Under the pieces are notes generated by a model that did no database searches, was not told the origin of the DNA, and saw only the letters and a list, made by a program, of their open reading frames with translations. Position numbers and translations under genes: made by a program. Below, piece after piece: positions 1-13,219 of a DNA stretch of 64,000 bases. Location: positions 62,001 through 126,000 of the forward strand of contig CAKJVC010000085.1 in NCBI GenBank assembly GCA_918026815.1, read 5' to 3'. Origin of the DNA: Chalara sp. BL73. Taxonomy: Eukaryota; Ascomycota; Leotiomycetes; Helotiales. Every line of letters begins with the position of its first letter. Position 1 is the stretch's first letter.

Positions 1-3000
1 CGAAGGCTGAAGAGAGAAGACAAGATGGGTGACGAATTCTCAGTGATGCGGGAAGAAGTGGGTGGGAGGGTATATAACGGAGCAACAAGCATTAGACTTC
101 CGCATTAAGGCTGATTGAAGAAGCTGGAGTAATGTGTTGCTAAACAACTTCGATACTTCGAAGTCTCAGACATCTCCAACTCACATCTGAGAGCAAGTGC
201 TCAGATATGAATTTGGGCCTTCCTTAGTAAATTTCATGTGCTTCAGTGCCAGATATCCACATTCATGCCTTTTATGTACTTCGTAGATGAGCAATTGTTG
301 ATGGACCAGGCTGAGCTTCCATCTTGGGGGCAAACGACCATTAACAGGGATAATTTGCAGAAGGAGCTCACCCTGTCCGATATAACGCGAACCATGCCCA
401 GAAGGAGAATATCTACACTGGGCCAAAGTTCAGGATGTCATTTGTTTTGTCTAGCATTATGGTAAATGACTAAAACTAGCTGCTCGCAAAATGATTACAG
501 AACTAACTGTTCACTGTTCAAGCCCGCTCTGCACATTCCCAATTTTGTACTTTTTGATTGTCGGGTCGGCAGAGATATCTGTGGTACACCAGAATACGGT
601 GTGCATCGATACTATTACACACTCGGAGAAGAATCCGCACGGAATGAAGACGGCTCGATACTGATGAGCCGCCTCAATATGGGTAGTAACAAGGGGTGTG
701 ATGCTCAAATAGATTAAATACGTACCAGAGCCTGTGTTTCAAGGTCACTGAAGACACTCAGCGGATGATCTAGGAGCACATGCGACTCTTCTCGGGACGT
801 GACGCTGGTAGTGGTGGTGGTGAACGCGTTCCTGCGACAGGTTACTGCATATGTACTTCCTGTTCAGTACGCTTCCGGTCCACTGGATGCCGAAGAAGTC
901 GGGTAGTTGATAGGCCACACAGATTCCAGACCCCAGGACGTGCGTGATGGGTGTGCTTCGAGATAACGTTGAAAAGGCGTACGTTAGAATCGGACACCGG
1001 TATAAAACCCGGGCTGGCAAATGTCTTATATCAAGTCAAGTATGCAACAGCACGTGTTTGGTCCAGATGTCTTCTAGGTCGCAGCAAGAAGATACCAACT
1101 GGCGTAGCCAATACGTTCGGGATCGTTGTCATGAAAGAAATGGGAATTCTTGATCGCAAGCTACCTGGACAGGACGGAGTAAAGTAGTCATACCATGGGT
1201 TCTGGAAAGGAGATTTAAGAGCTGATGCCGCTCCCAGGATCGCCCCGGAGTGTGATGCTAGTGTGAGGAATAATAGTGGTGATCAGATAATGCCTGACTC
1301 CTGCAACCCCTGCTAATGAACGGCTTTACACTGGGTAAGAGTATCTGAAGCGAATGCCAACCAGGGGTTTTTCTCGGAGGGTGTGTTGATGACGGGAAGT
1401 CGTAATATTTCCGCAATGCAATAAAAGACCGACAACTGGATTTTGCATGAAAATGTATGCAAGGCTGCCGTGCAGGAAGAAACCAGAGTTTAACCTTCCT
1501 TGAAAGACCCTGACTCCTATAGCCCAGGGAAGCGGCAGAGTGCGCACATATCATATGGAGGAAACGTCATTGACCTTTCCACTAGACATGCTGTAGCGAA
1601 GTACCGTACCGCGCATACTCGACAATGTAATATCAACCGGCCTCCCCGTCCTGCCACGTGCCCCAATCTGGAAGTTGGCTAATTCTGTACCTTGCTGGTG
1701 TTTCATATCCCAAGCACCACCATGTTCTCCATTTGCTACGGTATTGCTTTTGTGCACTTTCACAGCGATCCCGATTCCGGAACGTACCGTCTGAGTGCGT
1801 GTGAGTGTGCTGTGCATCTAAAAGTGAACATGTTCGCCGAGCCTAATTGACTTCACTAGTGTTGGAGACTTCATGATGGATGAGGGGCAGCATTACGTGG
1901 TGTGGAAACGGTTTTTTGGACATGCCTGCATAGCCGCAAGAAAGAATCGAGTCGACTTTTATTGTTGTGGGTTAGCGGATCTTGTTTTCGAGCATTAAAG
2001 CCTTGTGGAAATAGATAAAGCCCGAGTGGAGGGGGGAGAGAAAGAACGGAGATTTTGGATGGAAGAGCGTGGGGTGCCCGATCTAGTGTAAGCTGGGCAA
2101 ATCATAAAAGTTCGGATTATGTCTAACAGAATGTTTGGGAGACGTGTTCGTTGATAGTTGTCTCAGAAGGCGCACTCGTGTCATCATTATGATCGTCGAG
2201 ACATTAACACATTTTCTTCCTCCTACACTCCAAAGATCGTCGCCATCCGACTGCCGGCCGCCACTGGAAAAAAAAAAAAAAGGCATGTCACGCCTTGCTT
2301 GCCAAGGGGGCTTGCATCTTATTTGAAATACGAAAAGGCTGTCAACGGACTGCGAAACCATTGTAATTTGCCGGGAGTTGTCCCAGATCCTACTTATGCT
2401 CCACAAGTAGTAATTAATAGCCAGTCCCAGTCCCAGTCCCAGTAGAAGAGCAGAAACACGGGGCTGGCGCTTGTAAAAATGCTAGACAGGTGTCACCAGA
2501 AGAAGGTTCCTGCCATCCAGTCGGAAACGAGCCGTTGCTCGGATTATTTTGTTAAGGTTTTCGCTTCATGTTTCTAGAAGCTTACGAAGTACTTACAATG
2601 CTGTTTCTAAAATAGATTGCGAGACGTACGCTGTTGCTGTCGGCGGTCGATGCCATATCGTGGCTCATTCAGTTGCGACCCTGAATTGGATCACGGAAAA
2701 GAGAGGGGGCTCGTGCAATTCTGCTATCTCCTTAGGATAAATGGTTCGTACATTAGGCGTCGAGAAGCTATTTTCGAGTCTCCCCGGTTTCCTGGATGAG
2801 AGGTGAGACCCTGATCTCGAAAGGCTGGGATACATGGGATCTCCAACTGTGGGAGAGCTCAGACGGGGGTTCGCCGTTTCAATACTCGGTAAGATCTTAA
2901 ACAATACTGTAAGGTCAGGGGCCACCCTCCTCCGAAGACCTAGCAGGTAGGGGATAGATCGTCTATCCCATCAACAATTTGCACACGAGGAGAAAGCTGT

Positions 3001-5009
3001 GCTGTATATGGATAGGATCCCGACTTTTGAAAAGAGGCAATTTCACCAAGATGGCCTGATTTTGTCATTGTGCATGATTTCTGGTTATGCGCAAGATTTT
3101 GAGCCGCCTCCGCCTGCACTGCCTGTCTGGCAAACTTTTACTTGTGTAAATCATGGGGAGACGATGCGACACTCGTGCCACAGAATTAGAAAGTATGTAG
3201 AAACTGTTATTTTCCTAGTTTGGTGATTCAACGGCCTACCTTGTGAAGGTTCTATATGTTTGAAAACTAGACCTGAGACATTATTAGGGTTAGTGATGAC
3301 GAATTCGGCGCAGCAAGCTATAACATCACTCTCATGGTTGCCGAATATCCCGTTCGACGTGCTTCCTCCTCCTGCTGAAATTGTTTTGTCGAGCAAAGTC
3401 TAAAAGATGGAAAAAAGGTGTGATCGACAGCGAGCTTGCCGAGATGGCCCTACTATTCGGATTTGGATTTCCAATTTGGAGCAGCTTCCGCTGGCGATGC
3501 CGAAAGATAATGACTAGAGCTGCGGATCTTTCATGTGAGGGCGGCGTATGAAGCTATCAAGTCACATGCACATTATTGGTTTGTCAGATTTTCTTGATGT
3601 TGACCAGAAGCATATTGCAATCCCTATTTTGAATCTGAGAGATCTAATCGGAGTTTGTTGAGCTATCAGATCAGACAGATCATCGCTGGGAACTAAGCGA
3701 ACCGTTTAAAGATCCTTGATATAAGCCTGTCAACAATATGTTTCAGATGTCAAACCCGTTACCAGCTAGCCGGATATCTGACTGCAAGAGGAAATCTTAG
3801 ATGCTCCAGATCGCACAGGGCTTAAACGGTGGGCTGAAGTCTCTGGTGACATCTGAAAGGTGGCAGAACGACTTGCCGAAACAGAAGTGCAAGTGAACTT
3901 CAAAAACCTTCCAGCTTTGAAACAACTCTTGTTCAGCACGCGGCACAATGCCAAATGCAAATAGTGAAGCAGGGAGTCCTTCCTGGCGCAGCATACAATA
4001 AATCGAACAGGGAGCAGCATGCGCTTCTCAAAATGCTAGAAACCGAATTGTTTGATATCACAACATGGAACCAGCACTGAACTAGACAGATTCGCTAAAG
4101 AATGCTACCTTATTACGGATATATGGCGAGGCTCGGGAAGGATCCGAGAGAGAGCCTGTCAATTCTTAGAGCTGGTTGGGTCTTGCTTGCAGATGCTCGG
4201 TGGTACTCTAGACGGGGGAAAGCAGCCGCTGTACATGAGGATCCATTCCGACAGGCGTGTTTCTGCCAAGGAGAAACCAGGGGTCCCTCTCGTGGAACGA
4301 TGTTGGGGAGGACCAGATCATGTAGGATACCGCGGTAAGAGAGTATATGTGCAACACTGGAGATTGGTGCCTTTCTGTGTTGTTTTGTTTTGTTCTTGTT
4401 GCTCCTGAAAGCAATACGCATCATCATCACGGCCACTAACGCTGCAGGGTCAGAAGAGAAAGCACAACACTAGTTAAAACGGAGCTGGGTTAATTTTAGC
4501 ATCACAGTTTTGAGATTGACGGCACAGAGATAGGAGGTTGATCAACACACGATGCATGTTGATAAAATGGAGAGGACACAAGGCTGAGCTGGCATCCGGC
4601 TAATCTTCGGGCAAGGCTGCCATAAACCTACTAATCAGGCTGGTTCCTTCCACCCAGCTAACGGTAATCGGCGGCTTCCAGAACACCCCAACATTCGACC
4701 TCATCGTTTGGGCGAAGAATATCTTCAGTTTCTCTTTGTCAATTCTCCGCAATAAGTCTAAGCATTATTAATCTTTCCAATAATCTGCATTGCCGTTTTG
4801 ATCTCTCTACTGCGTTGCTCCTTGTCCTTGCAGTGCCAAACCTCTCCGCACTTACTGTTCTGTCTAGTCCCACATTCTCTGAAAAAAGTTTTAACGAGCA
4901 AGGCCAATAAACTATGTATTTTTGCTTCCAAACTTATCCTCTTCTTCATTCTTCGCATTCCCGTTAACAAGCATCTTCAATTCCTTCCACTCGCCCGGCT
5001 GTTAACAAG
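1..5009. other. Long stretch with no supportable gene
   Basis: All six frames here are broken into short overlapping pieces, and none shows a domain, a signal peptide or a splice-joined frame that I recognise. A short CCCAGT-type hexamer run lies near 2420-2443 and an A-run at 2268-2280. The last 200 bases are pyrimidine-rich, as expected for the promoter and leader of the adenine deaminase gene that follows. Old decayed sequence cannot be excluded. Confidence 0.6.
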
Positions 5010-6068
5010 ATGTGCAAAGCTTCCATCCACCAGTTCTTGCAGGAGCTCCCAAAATGCGAACATCATCTGCATATCGAAGGATCGCTGTCACCCACACTCC
5101 TCTTTCAGCTGGCGAAATTGAATAAGATAAATCTTCCAGATGCTTCCAAAGATGAATCATTCGTGTCGGTTGCTGCGCTGGAGGCGCGTTACGAAAGATT
5201 TGCCGATCTCGAAGACTTCCTCCGATACTATTATCTTGCCATGTCGGTTCTTTTGACCGAAAAAGACTTCGAGTCCCTCGCATACGATTATTTTGTTCGA
5301 GCACACAAGGACGGCGTACAACATGCAGAGATTTTCTTCGACCCACAAGCCCATACTGAGCGTGGAATTGCCTATAGTACCGTTGTTGCTGGACTAAAGA
5401 CCGCTCAAGCACGAGCAGAGAAAGATTTTGGATTGACCTCGAAGCTCATCATATGTTTCCTACGCCATTTGTCCGGTGCCGAAGCTGGATCAACATATAA
5501 AGAGGCTGCTGCGCTGGGTCATTTTAGTGATGGCACACTTGCTGGTATTGGATTGGACAGCGCCGAGGTTGGTAACCCACCAGAGCTCTTCCGGGAGGTT
5601 TACACGTTAGCCAAAGGCGCAGGAATCCATAGAACCGCGCACGCAGGGGAGGAAGGGCCACCGGCCTATATCGAGCAAGCATTGGATATCTGCAACGTCG
5701 AAAGAATAGACCACGGAATCAGATTAGTGGAGGATGAAACCCTACTGAAGCGTGTAGCTAGCAGCAAGACGTTAGTGACTGTTTGTCCCTTGAGTAACGT
5801 CCGACTGCGGTGCGTAAAAGACGTCAAGGAGCTCCCTATACGAAAGTTTTTGGGCGAAGGAGTTCGATTCAGCATAAATTCGGATGATCCAGCATATTTT
5901 GGTGGGTATATCTTGGATAATTACTGTGCAGTCCAAAATGCTTTCGATTTATCATTGGATGATTGGAAATATATAGCGGACGGGGCGATAGAGGGAAGCT
6001 GGTGTGATGAGGACAGAAAGAAAGTCCTTCTCAACAAAGTTCAGGAATGTGTTGCTAAGTTCAGATGA
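5010..6068 (+). CDS. AAH1: Adenine deaminase (adenosine/AMP deaminase superfamily)
   Basis: Single-exon gene of 352 aa. Fungal adenine deaminase hydrolyses adenine to hypoxanthine and ammonia in purine salvage and nitrogen use. The metal-dependent deaminase signature is complete: HxH metal ligands in HHLHIEGSL (His19, His21), HAGEEGP with the metal/catalytic His and Glu (His211 onward), ERIDHGIRL with the next catalytic His, CPLSNVRL, and SINSDDPAYFGGY with the Asp pair (Asp292-Asp293). The length fits the family (about 340-360 aa), and the short N-terminus plus the CPLSNVRL block favour the adenine-specific fungal branch over animal adenosine deaminase. The ATG at 5010 is the first in frame and starts just before the family's conserved N-terminal block. 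No intron is needed. It stands alone, with gene-poor flanks on both sides. Confidence 0.93.
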   Translation: MCKASIHQFLQELPKCEHHLHIEGSLSPTLLFQLAKLNKINLPDASKDESFVSVAALEARYERFADLEDFLRYYYLAMSVLLTEKDFESLAYDYFVRAHKDGVQHAEIFFDPQAHTERGIAYSTVVAGLKTAQARAEKDFGLTSKLIICFLRHLSGAEAGSTYKEAAALGHFSDGTLAGIGLDSAEVGNPPELFREVYTLAKGAGIHRTAHAGEEGPPAYIEQALDICNVERIDHGIRLVEDETLLKRVASSKTLVTVCPLSNVRLRCVKDVKELPIRKFLGEGVRFSINSDDPAYFGGYILDNYCAVQNAFDLSLDDWKYIADGAIEGSWCDEDRKKVLLNKVQECVAKFR

Positions 6069-8354
6069 TTTGGCATAGTTTTGCATACCTGGCATCCCAC
6101 AGCCTGTAAGTCCTGGTCTAGTGGGCCTTTTCATGGATATTTGTTTATATAGCGAAGTGCTTTAATCGATGATTTGAGTCAATGCAACCCTCACCTGCCA
6201 TCAGTTTTGCCTTTATGATATCTTGTATTACCGAATGCTGTATAGAGAATTCGTTTGTTTTGCTTTTGAGATGGTAATAGGTGCCATCATAGATTGTGAT
6301 CGATGGGCTGCATTGTATATAGCATGCTCTTTGATATATCTGGGTCTTTCAGTAAAGGAGTGTATTACAAAGCCACGAAAATTCAAAACCATTGATATTG
6401 TGGATGTCTGACTGTAGCTACAAGTCCACACTCATTGTAATCCCTATGTATTTATCGGAACTTCAAATGTTGCACAACTGACTGCAATCGAGCCGTGTCA
6501 TATGTATTATGTCGCCATCTCTCTTCCTCTTCGAAGTCTCGAAAAGCCTAGCAGGTCACACTTTTTTCGGATCTGTTGCACTCTCATGTTGTAAATATGG
6601 TGGTCTTTTGAGCTCGGGACCTGTGCTCTATCATAGTGAGCAAACACAGCACCTCATTCTCGTCATTATTGTACTTATTTAAGAACTCTAGAGTTCAAGA
6701 AGAAACAAGCACTGCAACTGAAATATATCTACGAGTCAGTGGACTTAGTTTTGGAAGGTGCAAACAAATCCCTCAACCAACTTCAAAAGATATGCCCCCC
6801 AGCCCCAGCTCTGCTTCAAAATCTCAATATCGCTGCTTCCTTCCAACTTCAAATTAACCAAGGATATCCGTGTTCGGATATATATATATATATATATATA
6901 AGCAACTAAGCACAGAGACTGACTTCATGAGCTACAACTCTACTTGTCAAGAGTTATAGCTCGTCACAGGTTCAATTCTCCCTGGGGCCATTCGAGCGTG
7001 CTTTTGAAGCACTCTTGCACTTCCACCTCGCACACTGACACTGAACAGCCATTACGCGCTAAAGATGCCATCTAGAACCCTATCTCTATTTAGCAATATC
7101 CACAGTTTCTCTTCTGACACTTGCTCGCTTAAATGTAAGCTACGCCGGAAGCCAAGTTACATTTGCACCTTAGTCTATCAATTTCTAACCCGCCTATCAA
7201 CATTAATGTAAAATCAATGAAACAGTTTCTATGCTCAAGAGGGAAGTTATTCTACACACGGTAATGGAGACATACCTTTCATATCCCAACTCCACCTTCA
7301 CTGTGCGATGTTTTGTGCCTCGAGCTCCAAACAAACTTGTTAACAGTATTCAAATTATGCACGCCTAGGAATTCCTTTGATGAAACACAAGACTACTCTA
7401 CAAGTATGATTATCCTGTAGTAGCGAGCAACTTTCGGTCTCTGCAAGCTGCAACAATCTACTTTCCCGTAAAACACTAATGCTTTTCTTAAATACTCAAG
7501 TCGCCTCAGTACCACACATCTAGTTCTACTAATAAATAAAAGATCAGATCAACTCAAAATAATTAACGAGCTTCACTCTAGGAAAAATTCACACCGAGTA
7601 TGCTCCCCTGGGTAAGATCTGTCTTACAGTCTTATGGCCTAGTTGGGACTACTAAGGGTTAATGGATTTTGGACACTGCGATCGGCATGGTAAGTAATGA
7701 ACCCGGATCTCAAAACTCCGTATTTTCATGTAAGATTTTGATTTACTATTGTATAGCTGCCACTGACGTCGACCCTTACATCAGATCCCAACTGGAAAGC
7801 AAACTCTCATAATCCTCAGCACTCAAATTGCGTCAATATTTGAATCATCAATAGGCTGTCTATACGTACGAGCTACAACTCACTGAAAAGTCTGGAGACA
7901 CTGTTCGGGTTTCTTGCATATGCGCTGGCTTTGTTTGCAAATCTGCGTCACATCAAGACCCGACTCATATCAGCACTATGTACCCATATTTAGTAATAGA
8001 AACCTCCGAAAACTTGATCCCAGAGCTCTAAACTCTTCGCTAAGCTCAATTATTTTCCTAAACTTAAATTGAGCAACCATCTGTCGAGTCATCAGCCCCT
8101 TAATCCATGGAGCACAAAACGGCAATCATGGCACCAGGACGCCAACCACTTATCACTCCCTAATTTTCCTTTGCAGCCTCTCCTCAGAGCCCTCGAATCC
8201 GATCTCTTTTTGCTGGGTCACCCGATCCATCAGCTCCAGCTGGTTCTCGTTCACAACCTCAATCGCCCTTTTTCGCCACTTGCACGAGGTCCTCGACACG
8301 GTAAGATGGAACGATTGGCATCCCACCGGGCAGGTACATGGGAATCCGTACATA
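6069..8354. other. Gene-poor AT-rich spacer
   Basis: No protein-like frame survives here. It contains a (TA)n run at about 6877-6900 and a 13-bp inverted repeat near 6931-6962 (gagctacaactct / agagttatagctc) followed by a tRNA T-arm-like string. From about 8107 to 8279 one frame looks weakly coding (proline/serine-rich) but carries TAA stops, and may be a broken upstream part of the next ORF. Confidence 0.5.
6877..6900. repeat. (TA)n microsatellite
   Basis: Uninterrupted alternating TA dinucleotides lie in AT-rich intergenic DNA. Confidence 0.85.
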
Positions 8355-8849
8355 ATGCCTATTCAGAACATTGCGCAAATGAGTGAGGAGAAGCGTGCAG
8401 GGAGGGTTATGCGAGTTGCGAGGATGTACATCTTGGATGCGAATGAAGAGATTAGGCGTTTAAAGGCGAAGATTGGGAGACTGGAGCGTGCGGAAGGAGG
8501 CGAGAGTGACGAGGAGCAAGATTGGAATGGGGAGGGAGGTATCGGAGGCGCAAAGGGAGTTGGCGATACTGGTGAAAGTGGGGATGTATCAAAAGAGGCA
8601 TCAGAGGATGGATCTGCCACAGAGAATCGTGACTACAATCCCAGGCAACGCGACGATAAAGGTGCAGCCGACAACGAGGAGGTGATGGACAAATTTTGGG
8701 GTACTGAAGATGGCGATGGCGATGTTGAAATCATGGGCAACGACCAAGCTACCATCGATGAAATTGAGAGCTCAGGTGATGTTGATGACAATAGCGAGGA
8801 ATTCGAAATCATGAAGAGCTCAGAATACTATCAAGAACAGCCATTGTGA
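8355..8849 (+). CDS. Hypothetical acidic protein with a coiled-coil start
   Basis: I do not recognise this protein. From the ATG at 8355 it is 164 aa. The first 45 residues are amphipathic and rich in Arg, Lys and Glu, with a segment EEIRRLKAKIGRLE that looks like a short coiled coil. The rest is Glu/Asp/Gly-rich and likely disordered. The frame stays open upstream to about 8175, next to an acceptor-like tttgcag, so the ATG may not be the true start. Upstream frames contain stops, so this could be the 3' part of a broken gene. It has no close neighbour. Confidence 0.35.
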   Translation: MPIQNIAQMSEEKRAGRVMRVARMYILDANEEIRRLKAKIGRLERAEGGESDEEQDWNGEGGIGGAKGVGDTGESGDVSKEASEDGSATENRDYNPRQRDDKGAADNEEVMDKFWGTEDGDGDVEIMGNDQATIDEIESSGDVDDNSEEFEIMKSSEYYQEQPL

Positions 8850-10457
8850 CATCAAGGTAAAGAAATTCCAACTGTCGAGCTTATTGATCTTACAATGGAC
8901 GACGAAGCGGAGAGCATTGTCGGCACTGGATGCCAGCCGAGCTAGGCCCAAGGTTTGGGATAGTTCTCATCTCTATATATCTCTATATATCTCTATCTAT
9001 CTCTATATATACAGGAAATGGTCCTTATTAGAAACTCAGATATCCAGGCTACAAAGGATGAACCATGTTCTACAACCAATAGATTAACCCAATCACACAA
9101 GGTGTCCTGGGTTGCTTGTGGGAAGGATATGTGTGGTTCCTTCTCTGGATTTTGGTCAGAGGTCAAGTGTAGATCATTGCCGCTTTTTTTGGTCACATGC
9201 CTTGGAGTCTCTCCTGAGAATACAGTTCAGTTCCGGCATATTATGCATGCATGAACGAATGCTGGGCTCTACTCTACTTGAAGCAGACGGGGACTGGAGT
9301 GTCCCATCTGTTCGGACGATCTACTCGGTGGGCTTTTGCCTTGACCTGCCTATCTTGGTCCCATCTCCTTTCCGGCATGAATCACGTGTGGACCTCTCCC
9401 CTGCCAAGTCTCCCTCAGCGCTATTACTAACATGCGGTGCTGAACTTAATGTCTATTCCCTATTATTATTTGACAACGCTTACCATATTTATTCGTCACT
9501 TTCATCGGGGTCTGCCAGCTTATCATATTTCGCACATGCCACTTGACGCGTTGTTCCTGCGCACAACCCTCCCCCCCCTCCAATCTACCGGACCCGGTGG
9601 TGCTGGCACTGGCACTGGCACTGGCACGCACGCTGCAATACATACCCTGTACCCCGCAATCAGGTGTGCAACGTTTCTCCTCATCATCATCCCCCATCAG
9701 CCTCCTCCTCCTGGTATACCCCAGATTCACACAACACCCCATGATATATCGTCATGTCTTAGTGGTCCTCCCACAGATGATGATGTCCCACCTCCTCCCC
9801 GTACCTGCTGCTCCATTATTCCTGTCATGATAGTAGAAACAAAGGCCCTTTTGTCTCGGTCACTTGGCGCGTCTGATTTGACCTTGAGATGCCCATGGCC
9901 ACTGAGGATGCCAGCCTCAGCTGGGCATGTGAACTGGTATTCGGTTCGATTTCGGTCCCTTTCCTCCCCCTCCTCGCCCATCTACCGATCCCAGCCCCAT
10001 GCGACGGTGCATGTAGTAGTAATTTACGTGCATGGCATTTGGGCGCGTATCGTTCGTCCAAGATCTAAAGTTCGTGGACATTCTTTTTTCCGAGAGGGAT
10101 GGTTCCACCCGCGCACCTCACGCGTCGCGAAAGAAGTACCAGTCCCGAGACTTGTTGGCTTGTTGGCTTGCTGCTCGCTACTAAGCGTGATGGTTTTGGC
10201 ACGGCAGCGCTTCCTTTTCTCACGCTCACAAGAAGCCATTACTGTCATTCCAGCCAAGATGGCCCGAATCGCGGACGGCAAGATGAAGATTTTTGCTCAG
10301 CTGCCTTGCTTCGATGTAACAGGAACGTGGACTAGGAGCGTGCAACAATGCTCCATCCTGGCGATACAAGAAGCACCGGGGCAGCCCATTTCCTTTGGTC
10401 GTTTTCTGTTCTCCCTTGCCAGATTTCGGTTCTCTCTTGTACATCTTGTTGTGCATA
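8850..10457. promoter_or_regulatory. Upstream region of the GH55 glucanase gene
   Basis: This gap holds the CTATATAT microsatellite and a GGCACT hexamer run at about 9603-9628. The last 900 bases are C/T-rich in long runs, typical of a fungal promoter and 5' leader. A long open frame at 9437-10552 crosses the glucanase signal peptide in another frame and has a low-complexity composition, so I do not call it a gene. Confidence 0.4.
8967..9011. repeat. CTATATAT-type microsatellite
   Basis: Repeated ctctatatat/ctctatct units form a low-complexity run in intergenic DNA. Confidence 0.8.
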
Positions 10458-13219
10458 ATGGCTATGCTTCGTTTCTTAATTTTCCTCTCTCTGTTAGTCC
10501 TGGGTCAAGCGATCCAGTTCGAAATCCCAGAGGTTGCGGAGGTTGTACATGAGATTAAGCTCAAGTATAGCGAGTACTTCAACTATGACGGAAGCAATAT
10601 TAATGCCAACTTAACCACCCGTGATAATGATGTGGAGTGTAGACAATCAAGCACACCTTACTGGTATGAGCAGATCGCCCATCGAGGTGTTGCTGCCACT
10701 GGGCCGGCAGGATACTCAGTCTATCGAAACGTGAAAGACTATGGTGCTAAAGGTATGTAAAAGGTCATGTTGTGCCAAAGAGTAAAGACTAAATCTGTAT
10801 AGGTGATGGTGTCACAGATGATACTGCCGCTATCAATGCTGCCATCAGCGCCGGAGGCCGTTGTGGACGTGGTTGTACCACCACTAGTACAACCCCAGCA
10901 GTAGTCTATTTCCCCTCTGGAACATATCTACTCTCATCTTCTATCATCGACTTCTATTTCACGCAGCTCATTGGAAATCCCAACAATCCACCAGTGCTTA
11001 AGGCCAGAGCTGACTTCCAAGGATTTGGTATTATAGACGGCAATCCATATTGGACTGAAAACTTGAACTGGATCAGCACCAATGTGTTCTTGAGGCAGGT
11101 CAGAAACTTTGTTTTGGATACAAGAAATATCCCCTCCGCCAATCAGGCGACTGGTATCCATTGGCCAACCTCGCAAGCTACAAGCCTTCAGAACATTGTA
11201 TTTGAGTTGAGCAGAGATGCAGGGAACAGACACACAGGTTTATTCTGTGAAAGCGGTAAGCCTTGATCTCCTCTTTTGGTGTCGCAATTACTAAGCACGT
11301 GATGTATAGGATCTGCTGGATTTTTGTCCGACTTAACCTTCAATGGAGGCATAGTCGGAGCATCCATCGGCAATCAACAATTCACCATGCGCAACCTTGT
11401 ATTCAATGGCTGCGGAACCGCTATCAGTCAGTTGTGGAGCTGGGGATGGGTCTATCAAGGCATCAGCATAAACAATTGCGGAATCGGCCTCGACATCACC
11501 GCTGGAGGCAGTTCTGCTCAAAACGTTGGGTCAGTAATTATGATTGATAGCACAATTACGAACACGCCGATTGGTATTACCACATCTTTCACTACAACAT
11601 CTAGCCCCGCTACGGCCGGAAGTCTGATCGTCGAGAATGTGCAACTGAACAACGTGCCCACAGCCATTCAAGCTGCAGGTGCCACCGTTCTGGCTGGAGG
11701 AACTCTGCTTATCCAAGCCTGGGGTCAAGGAAACAGATATACACCCAACGGCCCACAGCGGTTCCAAGGCTCTTTTACTCCCGTCTCTCGCCCCGCATCT
11801 TTACTAGGTAGCAATGGGAGATACTACACCCAGTCAAAGCCTCAATATAACACTCTAGGTGTCGCATCGTTCGTATCTGTCCGTAATTACGGGGCTACTG
11901 GAAATGCAAACACAGATGATACCGCGGCGCTTCAGAACGCTATCAATGCGGCGACTAGCGCAGGTCAAATCGTTTATGTTGATTGTGGAATGTACAAGGT
12001 TACGAGTACGATTTTCATTCCAGCCGGTGCTAGAATCGTGGGTGAAGGCTATGCCACGATCTTGAGCTCTGGGTCGTTTTTCAACGACATGAACAACCCT
12101 AGGCCGGTTGTTAAGGTTGGAAATGCAGGAGATACCGGCCGTGTAGAGTGGAGCGACATGATTGTCTCCGGTCAAGGTCAACAGCAAGGTGCTGTCCTGA
12201 TTGAATGGAATCTTGCATCACCAAGCGGAACCCCAAGCGGAATGTGGGATGTTCATACACGCGTCGGCGGCATAGCTGGCAGTAACTTGCAGATTGCGCA
12301 GTGCTTGAAGCAACCAAGCTCGACTGTGGTCAGGACAGCATGTATTGGAGCATATCAACTCATGCGGGTCACCACCAGCGCTTCAGGGCTTTATATGGAG
12401 AATGTTTGGCTATGGACGGCCGATCATGATGGTGAGTGGCTCAAGGACTGATATGTCTTATTCGTCTCTCATACTCATTCACCACACATTACTAACAATC
12501 TTTTAGTCGATGATCAAGGACTTCAGCAAATCGATGTCTACGTTGGACGTGGTCTCAACATTGAAAGCACAGCAGGAAACATCTGGCTGTTTGTCTCTCT
12601 CCCTTCTTTCCCCATACTCTACGCTGGCGACATCTACTAACACTCAATTTTCACAAAACAGGGTAGGCACCGGCGTTGAACACAACACCCTGTATCAATA
12701 CCAGCTCTACAATACCCAAAAAATCTACTTAGGCTTCGCCCAAATCGAAACACCCTATTACCAACCCAACCCACAGGCCCCCACACCCTTCACCGTCAAC
12801 ACCGCGTGGCATGATCCGGACCTTGTGGCCAGCTGCGCAGCATCTGGCATAGGCGGCAACTGCAGAAGTGCCTGGGGTCTTCGAATCGTCGGGTCCCAAG
12901 ATATCCTGGCTTATGGCGCTGGGCTGTACAGCTTCTTCGACAACTGGAGCACGACATGTTCCAACAATCCGGGCCCGGAGAATTGTCAAGCGAATATCCT
13001 CAGCTTGGAGGGCACTAACACGAGGGTCACGGTCTATTGCCTTGCGACAGTCGGCACGACCAATATGATCACGCAAAATGGCGGTACCCTTGCGTATTAT
13101 GCAGATAACCAAAATGTGTATCCGCAGGTTATTGCATTGTTTAGGTATGTTCCCCTCCATGACATGTTTGTTGCTCCTTTGGTATGGCGAGAGCGGAGCT
13201 AATTGGTTGCAGGGTTTGA
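10458..13219 (+). CDS. Secreted exo-1,3-beta-glucanase, glycoside hydrolase family 55
   Basis: Six exons: 10458-10752, 10803-11255, 11310-12431, 12507-12588, 12662-13144 and 13213-13219; they join in frame to 813 aa. Residues 1-20 are a signal peptide (hydrophobic core FLIFLSLLVLG). Two pectate-lyase-3-type beta-helix domains follow, each opening with the family hallmark: VKDYGAKGDGVTDDTAAI near residue 91 and VRNYGATGNANTDDTAAL near residue 437. This tandem layout and the length of about 800 aa define GH55, which releases glucose from the non-reducing end of beta-1,3-glucan in walls or the medium. The C-terminal part, with EHNTLYQYQL and the AWGLRIVGSQDILAYGAGLYS block, also matches. The ATG at 10458 is chosen because it begins the signal peptide; the frame is open further upstream but loses that property. 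The last exon encodes only the end of an Arg codon, Val and the stop. Family assignment is firm; the exact bond specificity is inferred. Confidence 0.92.

Noticed and set aside
3766..4436. Several 65-118-codon frames on both strands in the left flank
   Set aside because: They overlap one another, none extends through plausible introns and none matches a family.
9437..10552. 371-codon open frame upstream of and overlapping the GH55 gene
   Set aside because: It crosses the glucanase signal peptide in a different frame, its composition is Pro/Ser/His low-complexity from a C/T-rich promoter, and it has no motif.
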